From Nitrosopumilus sp. Nsub (GTDB lineage Archaea > Thermoproteota > Nitrososphaeria > Nitrososphaerales > Nitrosopumilaceae), in contig NZ_LQMW01000021.1 in NCBI RefSeq assembly GCF_001541925.1, forward strand, positions 1 through 64,000: 64,000 bases of DNA, written 5' to 3'. The notes beneath the pieces were generated by a model. That model saw nothing but the letters and a program-made list of their open reading frames with translations, had not been told where the DNA came from and did not search any database. A program made the position numbers and the translations under genes. Positions 26,502 through 35,678 of this stretch are shown here, piece by piece (the stretch's first letter is position 1; the number at the start of each line of letters is the position of its first letter).

Positions 26502-27208
26502 TATGCAATTAACTCCATTGTTGAAGGAGGTTGCTCGCCTTCAAATGCCTTTCCATCTTTAATTGTAATAATTTTATCAACATCACCAAAATGTTGTCTA
26601 TCGTGAGTTACAATTACAAAAGTTTGTTTTAATTTTTTTGCCATAGATTTCATCAAATCTACAATGAGTTGTGATGTAACTGAATCAAGATTACCTGTAG
26701 GTTCATCAGCTAAAACTATTGAAGGTCTATTGATTAAACCTCTTGCTATTGCTACCCTTTGAGCTTGTCCACCAGAAATTTTATTGGCTCGTTTATGAAT
26801 TTGATCTTCTAAACCAACTGCTTTAAGTAAATCTCGAGCTTCTTTTTCAGAACTGAAATTATTTCCAGCAATTTGTTTTGGTAATATGGTATTTTCCAAA
26901 ACTGAAAGATCAGTTAAAAGATTAGAAAATTGAAAAATAAATCCTAATTTTTTATTTCTAAATGATGATATTTGATCATCATTAAGAGTAGTAGTGTTAA
27001 TTTCATCGATGAAAACAGTTCCATTAGTAGGCCTATCTAAAAGTCCAATCATATTGAGTAACGTAGATTTACCTGAACCTGATCCACCTACAATTAAAAC
27101 AACTTCACCTTGTTCAATTGAAAAAGATACATCATCAAGAGCTTTTACTTCGGCATCACCATCTCCAAAAATTTTGGTTAAATGATTAACTTCCAATACT
27201 TTAGACAT
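26501..27208 (-). CDS. ABC transporter ATPase, LolD/MacB type
   Basis: 235 residues with Walker A GGSGSGKST near 42-50, the Q-loop FIFQFSNLL, signature SGGQAQRVAIARG, Walker B IVLADEPTGNLD and H-loop VTHD. The close similarity to LolD/MacB/FtsE-type ATPases suggests a mechanotransmission exporter and not a nutrient importer. It is in one operon with the FtsX-like permease (eight-base overlap upstream) and the beta-domain protein (one-base overlap downstream). Confidence 0.95.
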   Translation of the reverse strand: MSKVLEVNHLTKIFGDGDAEVKALDDVSFSIEQGEVVLIVGGSGSGKSTLLNMIGLLDRPTNGTVFIDEINTTTLNDDQISSFRNKKLGFIFQFSNLLTDLSVLENTILPKQIAGNNFSSEKEARDLLKAVGLEDQIHKRANKISGGQAQRVAIARGLINRPSIVLADEPTGNLDSVTSQLIVDLMKSMAKKLKQTFVIVTHDRQHFGDVDKIITIKDGKAFEGEQPPSTMELIA

Positions 27209-28400
27209 TCCTCATTGCCTCCACAGGTAGCAATTTTGTAGCCCTATACGAGGGATACAATGACGCAATTATAGCCAAAATGAATGATGCCAAAGCTGTT
27301 TGAATAATTTTTTCCCAATTGTAAGTAACTTCAAGTGGTAAACTGTTATTGAATGACATTTCCGTTTCTTTTGCATAGAATGTATATCCTAATCCAGCTA
27401 CAGTTCCAACTCCTGCCCCAATTGCTCCAATTAACATGCCTTGAAAAATGAAAATTATCAAAATATCTTTTCTTTTAGCACCAATTGCTCTCATTACACC
27501 AATTTCTTTAGTTTTTCCATTAACTAACATCATTTGAATTGTAACAATTGCAAATGCTGATGACATCATTCCAAAGTAACCAATCATGTTAATCATAGCT
27601 ATTCCTGATCTAAAACCAGCAAGTTGTTCTTCTGCAGATTCTTCTATAGTTTCTGCAAGAAAGTCGTCATTTGGAAATGATTGTAAAAAGAATTCTTTTA
27701 CTTCAAATGCTTTAGATGGATCATTTAATTTAACCATAATTGATCCAGTTTGATCTTCTCTATTTGTCATATCACGTAAAGTGTCAATGTGTATAACTGC
27801 ACTGTAATCAAATCCTTGACCACCAGGGGATTTTGCAATACCAGATACAGTAAATCTTTTTGTTTGTTCTTCACCTGATTTATCAATAATTGTGACTTTA
27901 ACATTATCTCCAACAACAGCTCCTCCAAGATCTTCTGAAACACTATTTCCTAAAACAATTGAATTTCTTGAGAAAACATAAGTTCCTTCTGCAACAGTTT
28001 CATGAACAGTTGATGCTCTAATATCATTAAATGGATCTACACCAACTACAGGAATTCTTGTTTTTTCAATTAATTGACCATTTTTTGTAATTTCCATTTC
28101 AGCTGTTGACGAAAGCCGCGGTGTCGCCGCTTCAACATATGAAATTCTTTCAAACCAACTAACAATTGATGAATCAGATTTGTCGATGTAATCATCTTCA
28201 TTTGTAACAAGAATGTCACCATTTCTATATTCACTGATATCCCTAACTATGGCATCAAAAAGTCCCTGAAAAATTACAAAATTTACATGAATTACTAAAA
28301 TTCCAATTGTAACAGCTAAAACTGCACCAATCAAACTACCTCTTTTATTGAAAAGCATTCTTTTTGCTAATTTCATTCGGTAATCCATAAAATATAACAA
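27201..28400 (-). CDS. FtsX/MacB-like ABC transporter permease
   Basis: A 399-residue protein with one N-terminal helix (about 20-42), a large extracytoplasmic domain (about 45-265) and three C-terminal helices, the MacB/LolCE/FtsX topology. The motif EIGVMRAIGAKRKDILIIF marks the coupling helix that contacts the ATPase. It is the first gene of the three-gene exporter operon. The substrate is unknown; lipids, peptides or envelope proteins are all possible. Confidence 0.92.
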   Translation of the reverse strand: MLYFMDYRMKLAKRMLFNKRGSLIGAVLAVTIGILVIHVNFVIFQGLFDAIVRDISEYRNGDILVTNEDDYIDKSDSSIVSWFERISYVEAATPRLSSTAEMEITKNGQLIEKTRIPVVGVDPFNDIRASTVHETVAEGTYVFSRNSIVLGNSVSEDLGGAVVGDNVKVTIIDKSGEEQTKRFTVSGIAKSPGGQGFDYSAVIHIDTLRDMTNREDQTGSIMVKLNDPSKAFEVKEFFLQSFPNDDFLAETIEESAEEQLAGFRSGIAMINMIGYFGMMSSAFAIVTIQMMLVNGKTKEIGVMRAIGAKRKDILIIFIFQGMLIGAIGAGVGTVAGLGYTFYAKETEMSFNNSLPLEVTYNWEKIIQTALASFILAIIASLYPSYRATKLLPVEAMRNV

Positions 28401-28502
28401 AAAGTCTAATATTTAACATATTTTATTCCTAGTGCTAAATTATAGACAATTTTATAACATATTAGTAATTTATTTAATTTATGAGGCCTGAAAAGTTACA
28501 TA

Positions 28503-29405
28503 ATGGACAATTTTGATATTAAAATTCTAAGTAAATTACTCAACAATTGTAGAGAATCTGACAGACAAATAGGAATGGAATTAGGGATGTCAGGGGGAGC
28601 TGTTAACTCGCGAATTCGTAAAATGAAAAAGTTAGAAATTATTGAAGAATTTGTCATGAAAGTAGAACCGCCTGTATTGGGTTATGGAATTTTGTATTTT
28701 GTTATTTCAGGAGAAAATATGAAGGAAATCTTAGAACAAGTTAGTTTAGTAGGAGAACCCAATTATGTTATACCATGTGTTGGTGGGATTACGGTTTGTG
28801 GTATCACTGTAAAAGAAAAGTTAGAACAAAAAATTGAACTTGCAAAAAAATTAATGAAAGATTTTAAAGTTTTATCAATTTTTGAATCTGAGAATTCAGG
28901 ATTTAAAACAGATTTAACAAAAACAGATTTACAAATATTAGATCAATTGATTAAAGATCCAAGACAAAAAATTGAATCAATTGCAAAAGAGACAAAAATG
29001 TCAACAAAAACAATTACAAGATGTATTGAAAAATTACAAACAAATGAAGGGATTCAGTTTACTACAGTGTATGATCCTAAAAAAATAAAAAAATTTATTC
29101 CATTTGCAATAATTACATGGATAGAAGGGGATTTAAAAGAAACACTAGACATGATGAACAAAGAATTCTCTAATACTTATTTACAAATTCCATTTCTTGC
29201 AAAAAATCAAATTGTTTTATTTTTGTATAGTAACAATATTTACAAAATGGATGAATTAACACAAAAAGTTAGAAATCTCAATAATGTTAAATCAGCAGAT
29301 TTGTTTATTCCTAAAAAGATTTTATTTTATAACAAATGGTTAAAAAATGCAATTGTTGAATTCAAAAAATCTAAGAAATTACACCTAACATACCAAACAA
29401 ATTAA
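28503..29405 (+). CDS. Two-headed Lrp/AsnC-type transcription regulator
   Basis: The 300-residue protein holds two winged-helix units. The first is at about 1-60 (FDIKILSKLLNNCRESDRQI, then MSGGAVNSRIRKMKKLEII). The second is at about 140-190 (LQILDQLIKDPRQKIESIA). Each is followed by an AsnC-like alpha/beta segment. Typical Lrp proteins have one HTH plus a RAM domain, about 150 residues, so this is a tandem duplication or fusion. It is divergent from the ABC exporter operon across 102 bases and might control it. Confidence 0.85.
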   Translation: MDNFDIKILSKLLNNCRESDRQIGMELGMSGGAVNSRIRKMKKLEIIEEFVMKVEPPVLGYGILYFVISGENMKEILEQVSLVGEPNYVIPCVGGITVCGITVKEKLEQKIELAKKLMKDFKVLSIFESENSGFKTDLTKTDLQILDQLIKDPRQKIESIAKETKMSTKTITRCIEKLQTNEGIQFTTVYDPKKIKKFIPFAIITWIEGDLKETLDMMNKEFSNTYLQIPFLAKNQIVLFLYSNNIYKMDELTQKVRNLNNVKSADLFIPKKILFYNKWLKNAIVEFKKSKKLHLTYQTN

Positions 29406-29429
29406 ATAATAATATTATTCAAGATTATT

Positions 29430-29945
29430 GTGAAAAAAGAAAAAATCTATGAAGGAAAAATTTTAGGTCTTAGTATTTACACCGGAAAAATAGAAGGAAG
29501 GCAAGTCAAACGAGAAGTTATAGAACATCGAGGTGCAGCCGCTATACTTGCTTTTGATGAAAATGACAAAGTCATTTTAGTTAAACAACATAGATTTCCA
29601 CACGGATATGTTTTAGAAATACCAGCAGGAACATTAGAAAAAAAGGAGGCTCCAATAAAATGTGCTTTTAGAGAATTACAAGAAGAAACAGGATATAATG
29701 CAAAAAAAATGATTCCTCTGATAACATATTACCCATCAATTGGATATAATGCGGAAGTAATTCATTGCTATTTGGCCTCAGGGATAAAGAAAATGGGTGA
29801 ATTGCAATTAGATGAAGATGAAATTTTATCTGTAGTTAAAATGGATTTAAAAAAAGTAATTAGAATGATTAAGAATGGAGAAATTCAAGATTCAAAAACA
29901 ATATGTGCAATTTTGACATATGCTTCAAAAAAGAAACTAAATTAA
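29430..29945 (+). CDS. Nudix hydrolase (ADP-ribose pyrophosphatase-like)
   Basis: 171 residues with a full Nudix box (GTLEKKEAPIKCAFRELQEE followed by TG) and the upstream ADP-ribose-pyrophosphatase-like motifs VREVIEHRGAAAIL-type and QHRFPHGYVLEIPAG. It probably cleaves ADP-ribose or a related nucleoside diphosphate derivative. The start is GTG at 29430. It lies 24 bases after the Lrp-type gene and converges on the AbrB-PhoU gene with no gap. Confidence 0.9.
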   Translation: MKKEKIYEGKILGLSIYTGKIEGRQVKREVIEHRGAAAILAFDENDKVILVKQHRFPHGYVLEIPAGTLEKKEAPIKCAFRELQEETGYNAKKMIPLITYYPSIGYNAEVIHCYLASGIKKMGELQLDEDEILSVVKMDLKKVIRMIKNGEIQDSKTICAILTYASKKKLN

Positions 29946-30926
29946 TTATTCATTGTAAATAGGTTGAACAAGATCTGCAAGATCACCCCATGATTGTGCA
30001 ATTCGTTCAAACATGTAAATTAAATCAAGAAAATCAATTGGAATTTGTTTTTTATTTTCTAAAGTTGTTCGAAATGAGCCTAGTTTTTTTTCATATTCCT
30101 TATGTAGAGATATAGATTCTATAGCTAATAATCTATCAGGTTTAGTAAATGCGTCAATTGATTTTTCAGCTATTGAATTAAAATCTCTAACAACGTCATA
30201 AATTTTTGTTGCATAGTCTTTTGGTAGAGATGAATTAAAAATCAAAGTTGAAAGTTCTACAATGATATCACCAGCATTTTCAAGAATATTGGCAGCTACT
30301 CTATAATCAAGAATATCAATATTTTCTAAATTAAATGTATTAGCTAATCTTCTATCAACAAGTGTACTACGAATTAAACGAACTAGTAAAAAGTATTGAC
30401 GATTTACCTCAATGTCACGATTAGATAATGATTTCAAATTAGATTTATCGTCAGAAATTAATGCATTAGTAACATCATCATACATACCAAGTGCAATTGA
30501 ACTCATTCGTTTGAGAATTTTTTCGGGGTTTAATGTGGTAGAATCTAAAAGAAATTGCATGTTAATGTGAGATGCATCTTCTTCGATTATTTCCATTCCA
30601 ACTAATCTTCTCATTGAATTACGAATTTGTTCTCTATCTTCACCAGATATCATTGATTTTGAATTTATTTCAATTACATCATAACCTAATAGATATGCAC
30701 CAGTAATGTCAGCTACAATATTTTCTTCTTTATGTAAAGGATAAGAGATAACAAGTTCTTTTGTTGGTCGGATTTCTTTATTTGTAGAAATTGAAATATT
30801 ATCATTAGCAGTATCAATTTCAACTTGAGCACCTTTATCCAAATTATTTGCATCAATCCATTCTTTGGGTAATGAAACTAAGATACTGCTTCCAATTTTT
30901 TGTAGGCGTCGAATAAATTTAGTCAA
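29946..30926 (-). CDS. AbrB-PhoU fusion regulator
   Basis: The 326-residue protein begins with a SpoVT/AbrB DNA-binding fold (FIRRLQKIGSSILVSLPKEW) and continues with a helical PhoU-like region at about 120-320. Archaea commonly have this fusion near phosphate transport genes; PhoU proteins sense phosphate status or act on phosphate uptake. No pst gene is next to it. It faces the pantoate kinase gene divergently across 65 bases. Confidence 0.88.
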   Translation of the reverse strand: MTKFIRRLQKIGSSILVSLPKEWIDANNLDKGAQVEIDTANDNISISTNKEIRPTKELVISYPLHKEENIVADITGAYLLGYDVIEINSKSMISGEDREQIRNSMRRLVGMEIIEEDASHINMQFLLDSTTLNPEKILKRMSSIALGMYDDVTNALISDDKSNLKSLSNRDIEVNRQYFLLVRLIRSTLVDRRLANTFNLENIDILDYRVAANILENAGDIIVELSTLIFNSSLPKDYATKIYDVVRDFNSIAEKSIDAFTKPDRLLAIESISLHKEYEKKLGSFRTTLENKKQIPIDFLDLIYMFERIAQSWGDLADLVQPIYNE

Positions 30927-30991
30927 TTTATACTAATTTAACTAATTTAAGCCATATTCTTATATTTTGTCTAAAATTTAAACTCAAAATA

Positions 30992-31903
30992 ATGGAAGCT
31001 ATTGCATTTTGCCCTGCACATATTACTGGTTTTTTCAAAGCTCACGTAAATCAAGATGAAACAATTTTAGAAAATTTAGGCTCAACTGGAGCAGGATTTT
31101 CAATCAAACAAGGAGTTACAACTTCAGTCAAAATTAATATCAAAAATAATGAAAAAGAAAATTTTCAAATCATTACAAAAGGATACAAATCTGATAAAAC
31201 AAATATTTCAGAATACGTGTTAAAAGAATTTTTGAAATTGGGAAAATTTTCAAATTTATTTTTTGATATCAAACATGAAATAACAATTCCTGTAGGATAT
31301 GGACTTGGATCAAGCAGTGCTGTTGCATTGTCACTTGCATTTGCATTAGATCAAGCTCTTAAAACAAAATTAGATAAAAAAATAATTGGACAAATTGCTC
31401 ATAATGCAGAAGTTAATTGTAAAACAGGTTTAGGAGATGTATTAGCATCATATTATGGTGGTTTTGAAATTAGAGATAAACCAGGAGCACCAGGTATTGG
31501 TCATGTTGAAAAAATTGATTTAGATAAAATTTCTATCATTATGATATGTTTTTCTCCAATATCTACAAATAAATTCATCAAAGAGAGATTACCACAAATT
31601 AACGGTCTAGGTGGAAAAATGGTTAATCAATTATTAGAATCAAAAAATTATGAACATTTTCAAGATATGTCATTAGAATTTGCAAAGTATGTAGATGTGA
31701 TGACACCAAGAATGCTTAAAGTTGTTAATGAATTATCTCAGAGTAATATTAAATGTGGAATTGCATTATTTGGTGAAACAATTTTTTCAATGATTCCAAA
31801 AGAAAAAGAAAATGAAGTTGTGAAAATTTTAGAAAAATTTTCTGATGGAATAATTATTAAATCAGAATTAGATGAAATTGGTGCACGAATTCTTCACAAT
31901 TAA
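30992..31903 (+). CDS. Pantoate kinase (GHMP family)
   Basis: The archaeal CoA route phosphorylates pantoate before joining beta-alanine; this enzyme does the first step. The 303-residue GHMP kinase shows AFCPAHITGFF at the N-terminus, GSTGAGFSI at 30-38 and the ATP loop GLGSSSA at 104-110. The neighbouring phosphopantothenate synthetase, panB and coaBC genes settle the substrate choice among GHMP kinases. It is two bases before the next gene. Confidence 0.92.
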   Translation: MEAIAFCPAHITGFFKAHVNQDETILENLGSTGAGFSIKQGVTTSVKINIKNNEKENFQIITKGYKSDKTNISEYVLKEFLKLGKFSNLFFDIKHEITIPVGYGLGSSSAVALSLAFALDQALKTKLDKKIIGQIAHNAEVNCKTGLGDVLASYYGGFEIRDKPGAPGIGHVEKIDLDKISIIMICFSPISTNKFIKERLPQINGLGGKMVNQLLESKNYEHFQDMSLEFAKYVDVMTPRMLKVVNELSQSNIKCGIALFGETIFSMIPKEKENEVVKILEKFSDGIIIKSELDEIGARILHN

Positions 31904-31905
31904 AA

Positions 31906-32646
31906 ATGGCTTTAATTCCTAAATCACATCCTAGATTAAATTCTCTTTTAATTCGTGAAAAATTAGTTAAAGGATTTGATAATAATTTAGTGGCAAAAGA
32001 AGGTCTTTTAGCTCACGGAAGAGGAGAAGCATTTGATTATCTTTTAGGTGAAAAAACATCAAAATCTGCTAAAGAGGCGATAAAAGCTGCTGCATTTATG
32101 CTCAAAAATGCGCAAAATTCAGTTATCTCCGTTAATGGAAATTTTGCTGCTTTGTGTCCAAAAGAAATCATCCAATTAGCAAATTATACTAATTCAAAAA
32201 TTGAAGTAAATTTATTCTATTCAACAGAAAAGCGTAAAAAAGCAATTACCAAAATTTTAAAAAAATCAGGTGCTAAAGAAATTCTTGGATTAAATGAAAA
32301 ATCATCTATCAAATTGTCAGGAATTGACAGTGCTCGAAGAATTGTTGATAAAAACGGAATTTTTTCAGCAGATGTTGTATTAGTTCCATTAGAGGATGGA
32401 GATAGAACAATTGCACTAAAAAAATCAAAGAAAAAAATCATTACATTTGATTTGAATCCACTTTCAAGAACTGCACAAACAGCTGATATTACAATTGTAG
32501 ATAACGTTACACGTGCAATGAAGTTACTAGTAGTAGAATCAAAAAAGAAAACACAAAAGAATTCTAAATATAATAATAATAAAAATCTCAAAGTATCAAT
32601 TTTAGAAATTAAAAAAAATTTAGAGAGGCAGGCAAAAAATGCATAA
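31906..32646 (+). CDS. 4-phosphopantoate-beta-alanine ligase (phosphopantothenate synthetase)
   Basis: The 246-residue archaeal-specific enzyme joins phosphopantoate to beta-alanine using ATP. The family start IPKSHPRLNSLLIREKLV, the loop EGLLAHGRGEAFDYLLGE and DLNPLSRTAQTADITIVDNV are present. It is the second gene of the CoA operon and overlaps panB by eight bases. Confidence 0.93.
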   Translation: MALIPKSHPRLNSLLIREKLVKGFDNNLVAKEGLLAHGRGEAFDYLLGEKTSKSAKEAIKAAAFMLKNAQNSVISVNGNFAALCPKEIIQLANYTNSKIEVNLFYSTEKRKKAITKILKKSGAKEILGLNEKSSIKLSGIDSARRIVDKNGIFSADVVLVPLEDGDRTIALKKSKKKIITFDLNPLSRTAQTADITIVDNVTRAMKLLVVESKKKTQKNSKYNNNKNLKVSILEIKKNLERQAKNA

Positions 32647-33454
32647 AAATTTCAAAGATATTTTAGGAATGAAAGGTAAAGAAAAAATTACTGTTTTAAC
32701 TGGATATGATTCCACAATGGTTACACTATGTGATCAAGTTGATGTAATTTTAGTAGGCGATAGTGCAGGAATGGTCATGTTAGGATATGAAAATACATCT
32801 TCAGTAACTATGGAAGATATGATTAGATTTACAACTGCTGCAAAGAATGGAAGAAAAAACTCATTAATTGTTTCAGATTTGCCGATTAATTCATACAACA
32901 CCAAAGAAGATGCAGTTAAAAATTCAATGAAATTGATTGAGGCTGGTGCAGGTGCTGTAAAATTAGAAGGTGGAAAAGAAGTTGCAGAAATTATCAAATC
33001 AATTACAGAAAACCATATACCTGTAATGGGTCATTTAGGACTATTACCGCAGACTGCTCAAAAATATACAGTTCAAGGAAAAACAAAAGATAGTGCAATG
33101 GAATTGATTGAAGATGCAAAAATAATCACAAAATCAGGCGTATTTAGCATAGTTTTAGAAATGGTTTCCAGTCAAGTCGCAAAAATAATTACAGAAAAAA
33201 TTTCTGTGCCAACAATTGGAATTGGATCTGGAAAATTTTGTGATGGACAAGTTTTAGTTGTTCATGATATGTTAGGGCTATTTGAAAAAATTAAACCTAA
33301 ATTTGCAAAAAGATATCTGTCTTTAGCTGACGAAATAAGAAATGCTGTAAAATCATATACAATAGAAGTTAAAGAAGAAAAATTTCCATCAATTGAAAAT
33401 GAATTTCAAATGGATGAATCTGAATATAATGAATTGAGGAATGAAATTGATTAA
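32639..33454 (+). CDS. panB: 3-methyl-2-oxobutanoate hydroxymethyltransferase
   Basis: PanB transfers a hydroxymethyl group to ketoisovalerate to form ketopantoate, the start of CoA synthesis. The 271-residue TIM-barrel protein shows VLTGYDSTMVTLCDQ, LVGDSAGMVMLGYENT, VSDLPINSYNT, VMGHLGLLPQTA and TIGIGSGKFCDGQVLV. Its start overlaps the previous gene and its end overlaps coaBC by 14 bases, so translation is tightly coupled. A ketopantoate reductase gene is not in the window. Confidence 0.97.
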   Translation: MHKNFKDILGMKGKEKITVLTGYDSTMVTLCDQVDVILVGDSAGMVMLGYENTSSVTMEDMIRFTTAAKNGRKNSLIVSDLPINSYNTKEDAVKNSMKLIEAGAGAVKLEGGKEVAEIIKSITENHIPVMGHLGLLPQTAQKYTVQGKTKDSAMELIEDAKIITKSGVFSIVLEMVSSQVAKIITEKISVPTIGIGSGKFCDGQVLVVHDMLGLFEKIKPKFAKRYLSLADEIRNAVKSYTIEVKEEKFPSIENEFQMDESEYNELRNEID

Positions 33455-34685
33455 AAAGGAACAAGAACATCCATCATTAGATATTGTTGAATCAAAAGGA
33501 ACAGGACTTTCTGGGAGGAAAATTGTTTTATGTGTTGCCGGGAGTGTTGCAGCTTACAAATCAATTGAACTAGCAAGATTGCTGATGAGACATGGTGCAA
33601 AAGTAACATGTGTTATGAGTAGTGCTTCAACAAAAATGATTCAGCCAGATTATATGAAATGGGCAACTGGAAATGATGTAATCACAAAATTAACAGGTAA
33701 ATTAGAACATATCAATATTGCAGATTATAAAAAATCAGATCTCATTATAGTATATCCTGCAACTGCAAACACACTAGGAAAACTTGCAAACGGTATTGAT
33801 GATACACCAATTTCAACAATACTAACTGTGGGATTTGGTTCTAAAACACCAATCTTAATGGCTTTAGCAATGCATGCATCAATGTATGAAAATGCTGCTG
33901 TCAAAAAAAATATTTCATTTTTAAAAAATAAAATTGATTTCATTTCACCAAATATGATAGAAGGAAAAGCTAAAGCGTCAGAACCAGAGGAAGTTTTAGA
34001 TTATGTTTTGAAGAAATTTGGATTATCGCCTAAATTACGTGGGAAAAAAATATTGATGACTGCAGGACCCACAATTGAACAAATTGATCCTATAAGAGTA
34101 ATTACAAATCAAAGTTCAGGTAAAACAGGAGTAAGTTTAGCAAAAGAATTAGTTTCTGCAGGTGCAAAAGTTACATTTGTTTACGGACCGGGAAGTGAAA
34201 AACCGCCTAAGGGTGCAAAAATCATCAACGTAGTCACAAGTAAAGAAATGCACACTGTTGTCAAAAAAGAATTAAAAAATAAATTTGATATTGTAATTAT
34301 GGCTGCGGCAGTGTCAGACTATGTTCCAAAAAATCCAAGTAAAAAGAAGATTAAAAGCTCAAAATCAAGTATTACAATTAATCTCAAAAAAGCACCTAAA
34401 ATAATTGATGAAGTTAAGAAAATGCAAAAAAATGTTTTACTAATTGGTTTTAAAGCCGAAACAAATGTTTCAAATGCTCAATTAATTAAATCAGCAAAAA
34501 GAAAATTGAAAGAATCATCATCAGATTTAATCATAGCAAACGATATTGGAACAAAACGATATAAAACAAATTCTCAAAACAATCAGATTATAATCGTTGA
34601 TTCAAAAACAAGTATTACTTCAAGTTGGATGAAAAAAGAAAAAATTGCAAAAATTATAAAAAAACAGATTGAATTAAAATTATAA
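33441..34685 (+). CDS. coaBC: Bifunctional phosphopantothenoylcysteine synthetase/decarboxylase
   Basis: CoaBC converts 4'-phosphopantothenate and cysteine to phosphopantetheine. The 414 residues contain the flavoprotein decarboxylase half (VAGSVAAYKSIELARLL, ANTLGKLANGIDD, and AMHASMYENAAV) and the synthetase half beginning near 200 (MTAGPTIEQIDPIRVITNQS, then AAAVSDYVPKNPS). An unusual N-terminal extension of about 25 residues precedes the flavin domain. The gene is in the CoA operon and shares one base with the methyltransferase gene downstream. Confidence 0.96.
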   Translation: MKLIKKEQEHPSLDIVESKGTGLSGRKIVLCVAGSVAAYKSIELARLLMRHGAKVTCVMSSASTKMIQPDYMKWATGNDVITKLTGKLEHINIADYKKSDLIIVYPATANTLGKLANGIDDTPISTILTVGFGSKTPILMALAMHASMYENAAVKKNISFLKNKIDFISPNMIEGKAKASEPEEVLDYVLKKFGLSPKLRGKKILMTAGPTIEQIDPIRVITNQSSGKTGVSLAKELVSAGAKVTFVYGPGSEKPPKGAKIINVVTSKEMHTVVKKELKNKFDIVIMAAAVSDYVPKNPSKKKIKSSKSSITINLKKAPKIIDEVKKMQKNVLLIGFKAETNVSNAQLIKSAKRKLKESSSDLIIANDIGTKRYKTNSQNNQIIIVDSKTSITSSWMKKEKIAKIIKKQIELKL

Positions 34686-35530
34686 TGAAAGTGATTGATT
34701 CAAAATATAAGCAAAGAAATATGAAAATTTGGAACGAGATCGCTCCAAGATACCATAAAAGATGGGCAAGTGTGAATAAGGGTCCATTTCAAAGTACAAA
34801 AAAATTAATTGATTTGGCAAACATTGGCAAAAAAAATTTAGTCCTAGATGTTGCATGTGGAACAGGTGTAGTAACAAAACAAATTCAAAAAAAAATTGGT
34901 AAGTCAGGATATGTAGTAGGAATTGATACATCAACAACTGCAATTAAAATTGCAAAAAAATGGAATGAAAAAAACAATAATTTAGATTTCATAAATACAG
35001 ATGCAGAAAATTTTACTTTTTCAAAAAAATTTGATATAATTACTTGCCAATATGCATTATTTTTTTTTCCTAATGCCCAAAAGGCATTAAAAAATATGAA
35101 AAATAGCCTCAAAAAATCTGGGAAAATAGGAATTTCAGTTCATGGAAGTAACGACAATGTACCATTTTTTAGTAGTATTTTGGATTCTGCTATCAAATAC
35201 ATTCCAGATTATGTTCCTCCAGGGACACCGAATTTGGACAGATTTGGAAATAAATCTGCATTAAAATCTGAAATTAAAAAAGCAGGATTCTCAAATGTTG
35301 TTGTAAAAGAATTTATTTTTAATTATAATCCAGGAAAATTTGAAGATTATTGGAAAAATTATATCAAATACATTGCAAAACCTCTAAAAGAAAAAATAAA
35401 TGCATTAGATTACTCTAAACGTAAAGAATTTCGGAATTCTGTTAGAGAAAAAACACTACAATATACAAAAAAGAATGGTGAGATTGTTTTTCCTTGGCAA
35501 GTATTAATTTTAACTGCTAAAAATAATTAA
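34685..35530 (+). CDS. Class I SAM-dependent methyltransferase (UbiE/MenG-like)
   Basis: 281 residues with motif I VLDVACGTGVVTKQI near 57-71, GIDTSTTAIKIAK (motif II) and FINTDAEN, then ITCQYALFFFPNAQKAL (post-II). The general layout resembles UbiE/MenG-like C-methyltransferases. The one-base overlap with coaBC makes it the fifth gene of the CoA operon, but I know no methylation step in CoA synthesis, so the substrate is open. Confidence 0.85.
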   Translation: MKVIDSKYKQRNMKIWNEIAPRYHKRWASVNKGPFQSTKKLIDLANIGKKNLVLDVACGTGVVTKQIQKKIGKSGYVVGIDTSTTAIKIAKKWNEKNNNLDFINTDAENFTFSKKFDIITCQYALFFFPNAQKALKNMKNSLKKSGKIGISVHGSNDNVPFFSSILDSAIKYIPDYVPPGTPNLDRFGNKSALKSEIKKAGFSNVVVKEFIFNYNPGKFEDYWKNYIKYIAKPLKEKINALDYSKRKEFRNSVREKTLQYTKKNGEIVFPWQVLILTAKNN

Positions 35531-35593
35531 TTTTTAAAAAAAATATCTAGTTTATTTGTAGAATGTACCAATTTCTTATTATCTTAATTGAAT

Positions 35594-35662
35594 TTAATCA
35601 TAATAACCGATCATAGTGATGAGAAGAACAGGAGTCATTTTAGTACCTTTACCTCTTCTCAT
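35594..35662 (-). CDS. Possible 22-residue microprotein, start region pairs with its own middle
   Basis: A complete small frame (starts MRRGKGTKMTPVLLITMIG) with a basic N-terminus and hydrophobic C-terminal half. GGGAAG about three bases upstream is a weak ribosome site. It lies 16 bases after the C2H2 microprotein gene. The DNA also forms an inverted repeat (ATGAGAAGA at 35619-35627 with TCTTCTCAT at 35654-35662), so it may instead be a hairpin RNA end. Coding is uncertain. Confidence 0.3.
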   Translation of the reverse strand: MRRGKGTKMTPVLLITMIGYYD

Positions 35663-35678
35663 TACTTCCCTTTCAATA

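Noticed and set aside
35611-35665. C/D box small RNA
   Set aside because: GTGATGA resembles a C box, but I find no CUGA D box at the right distance.
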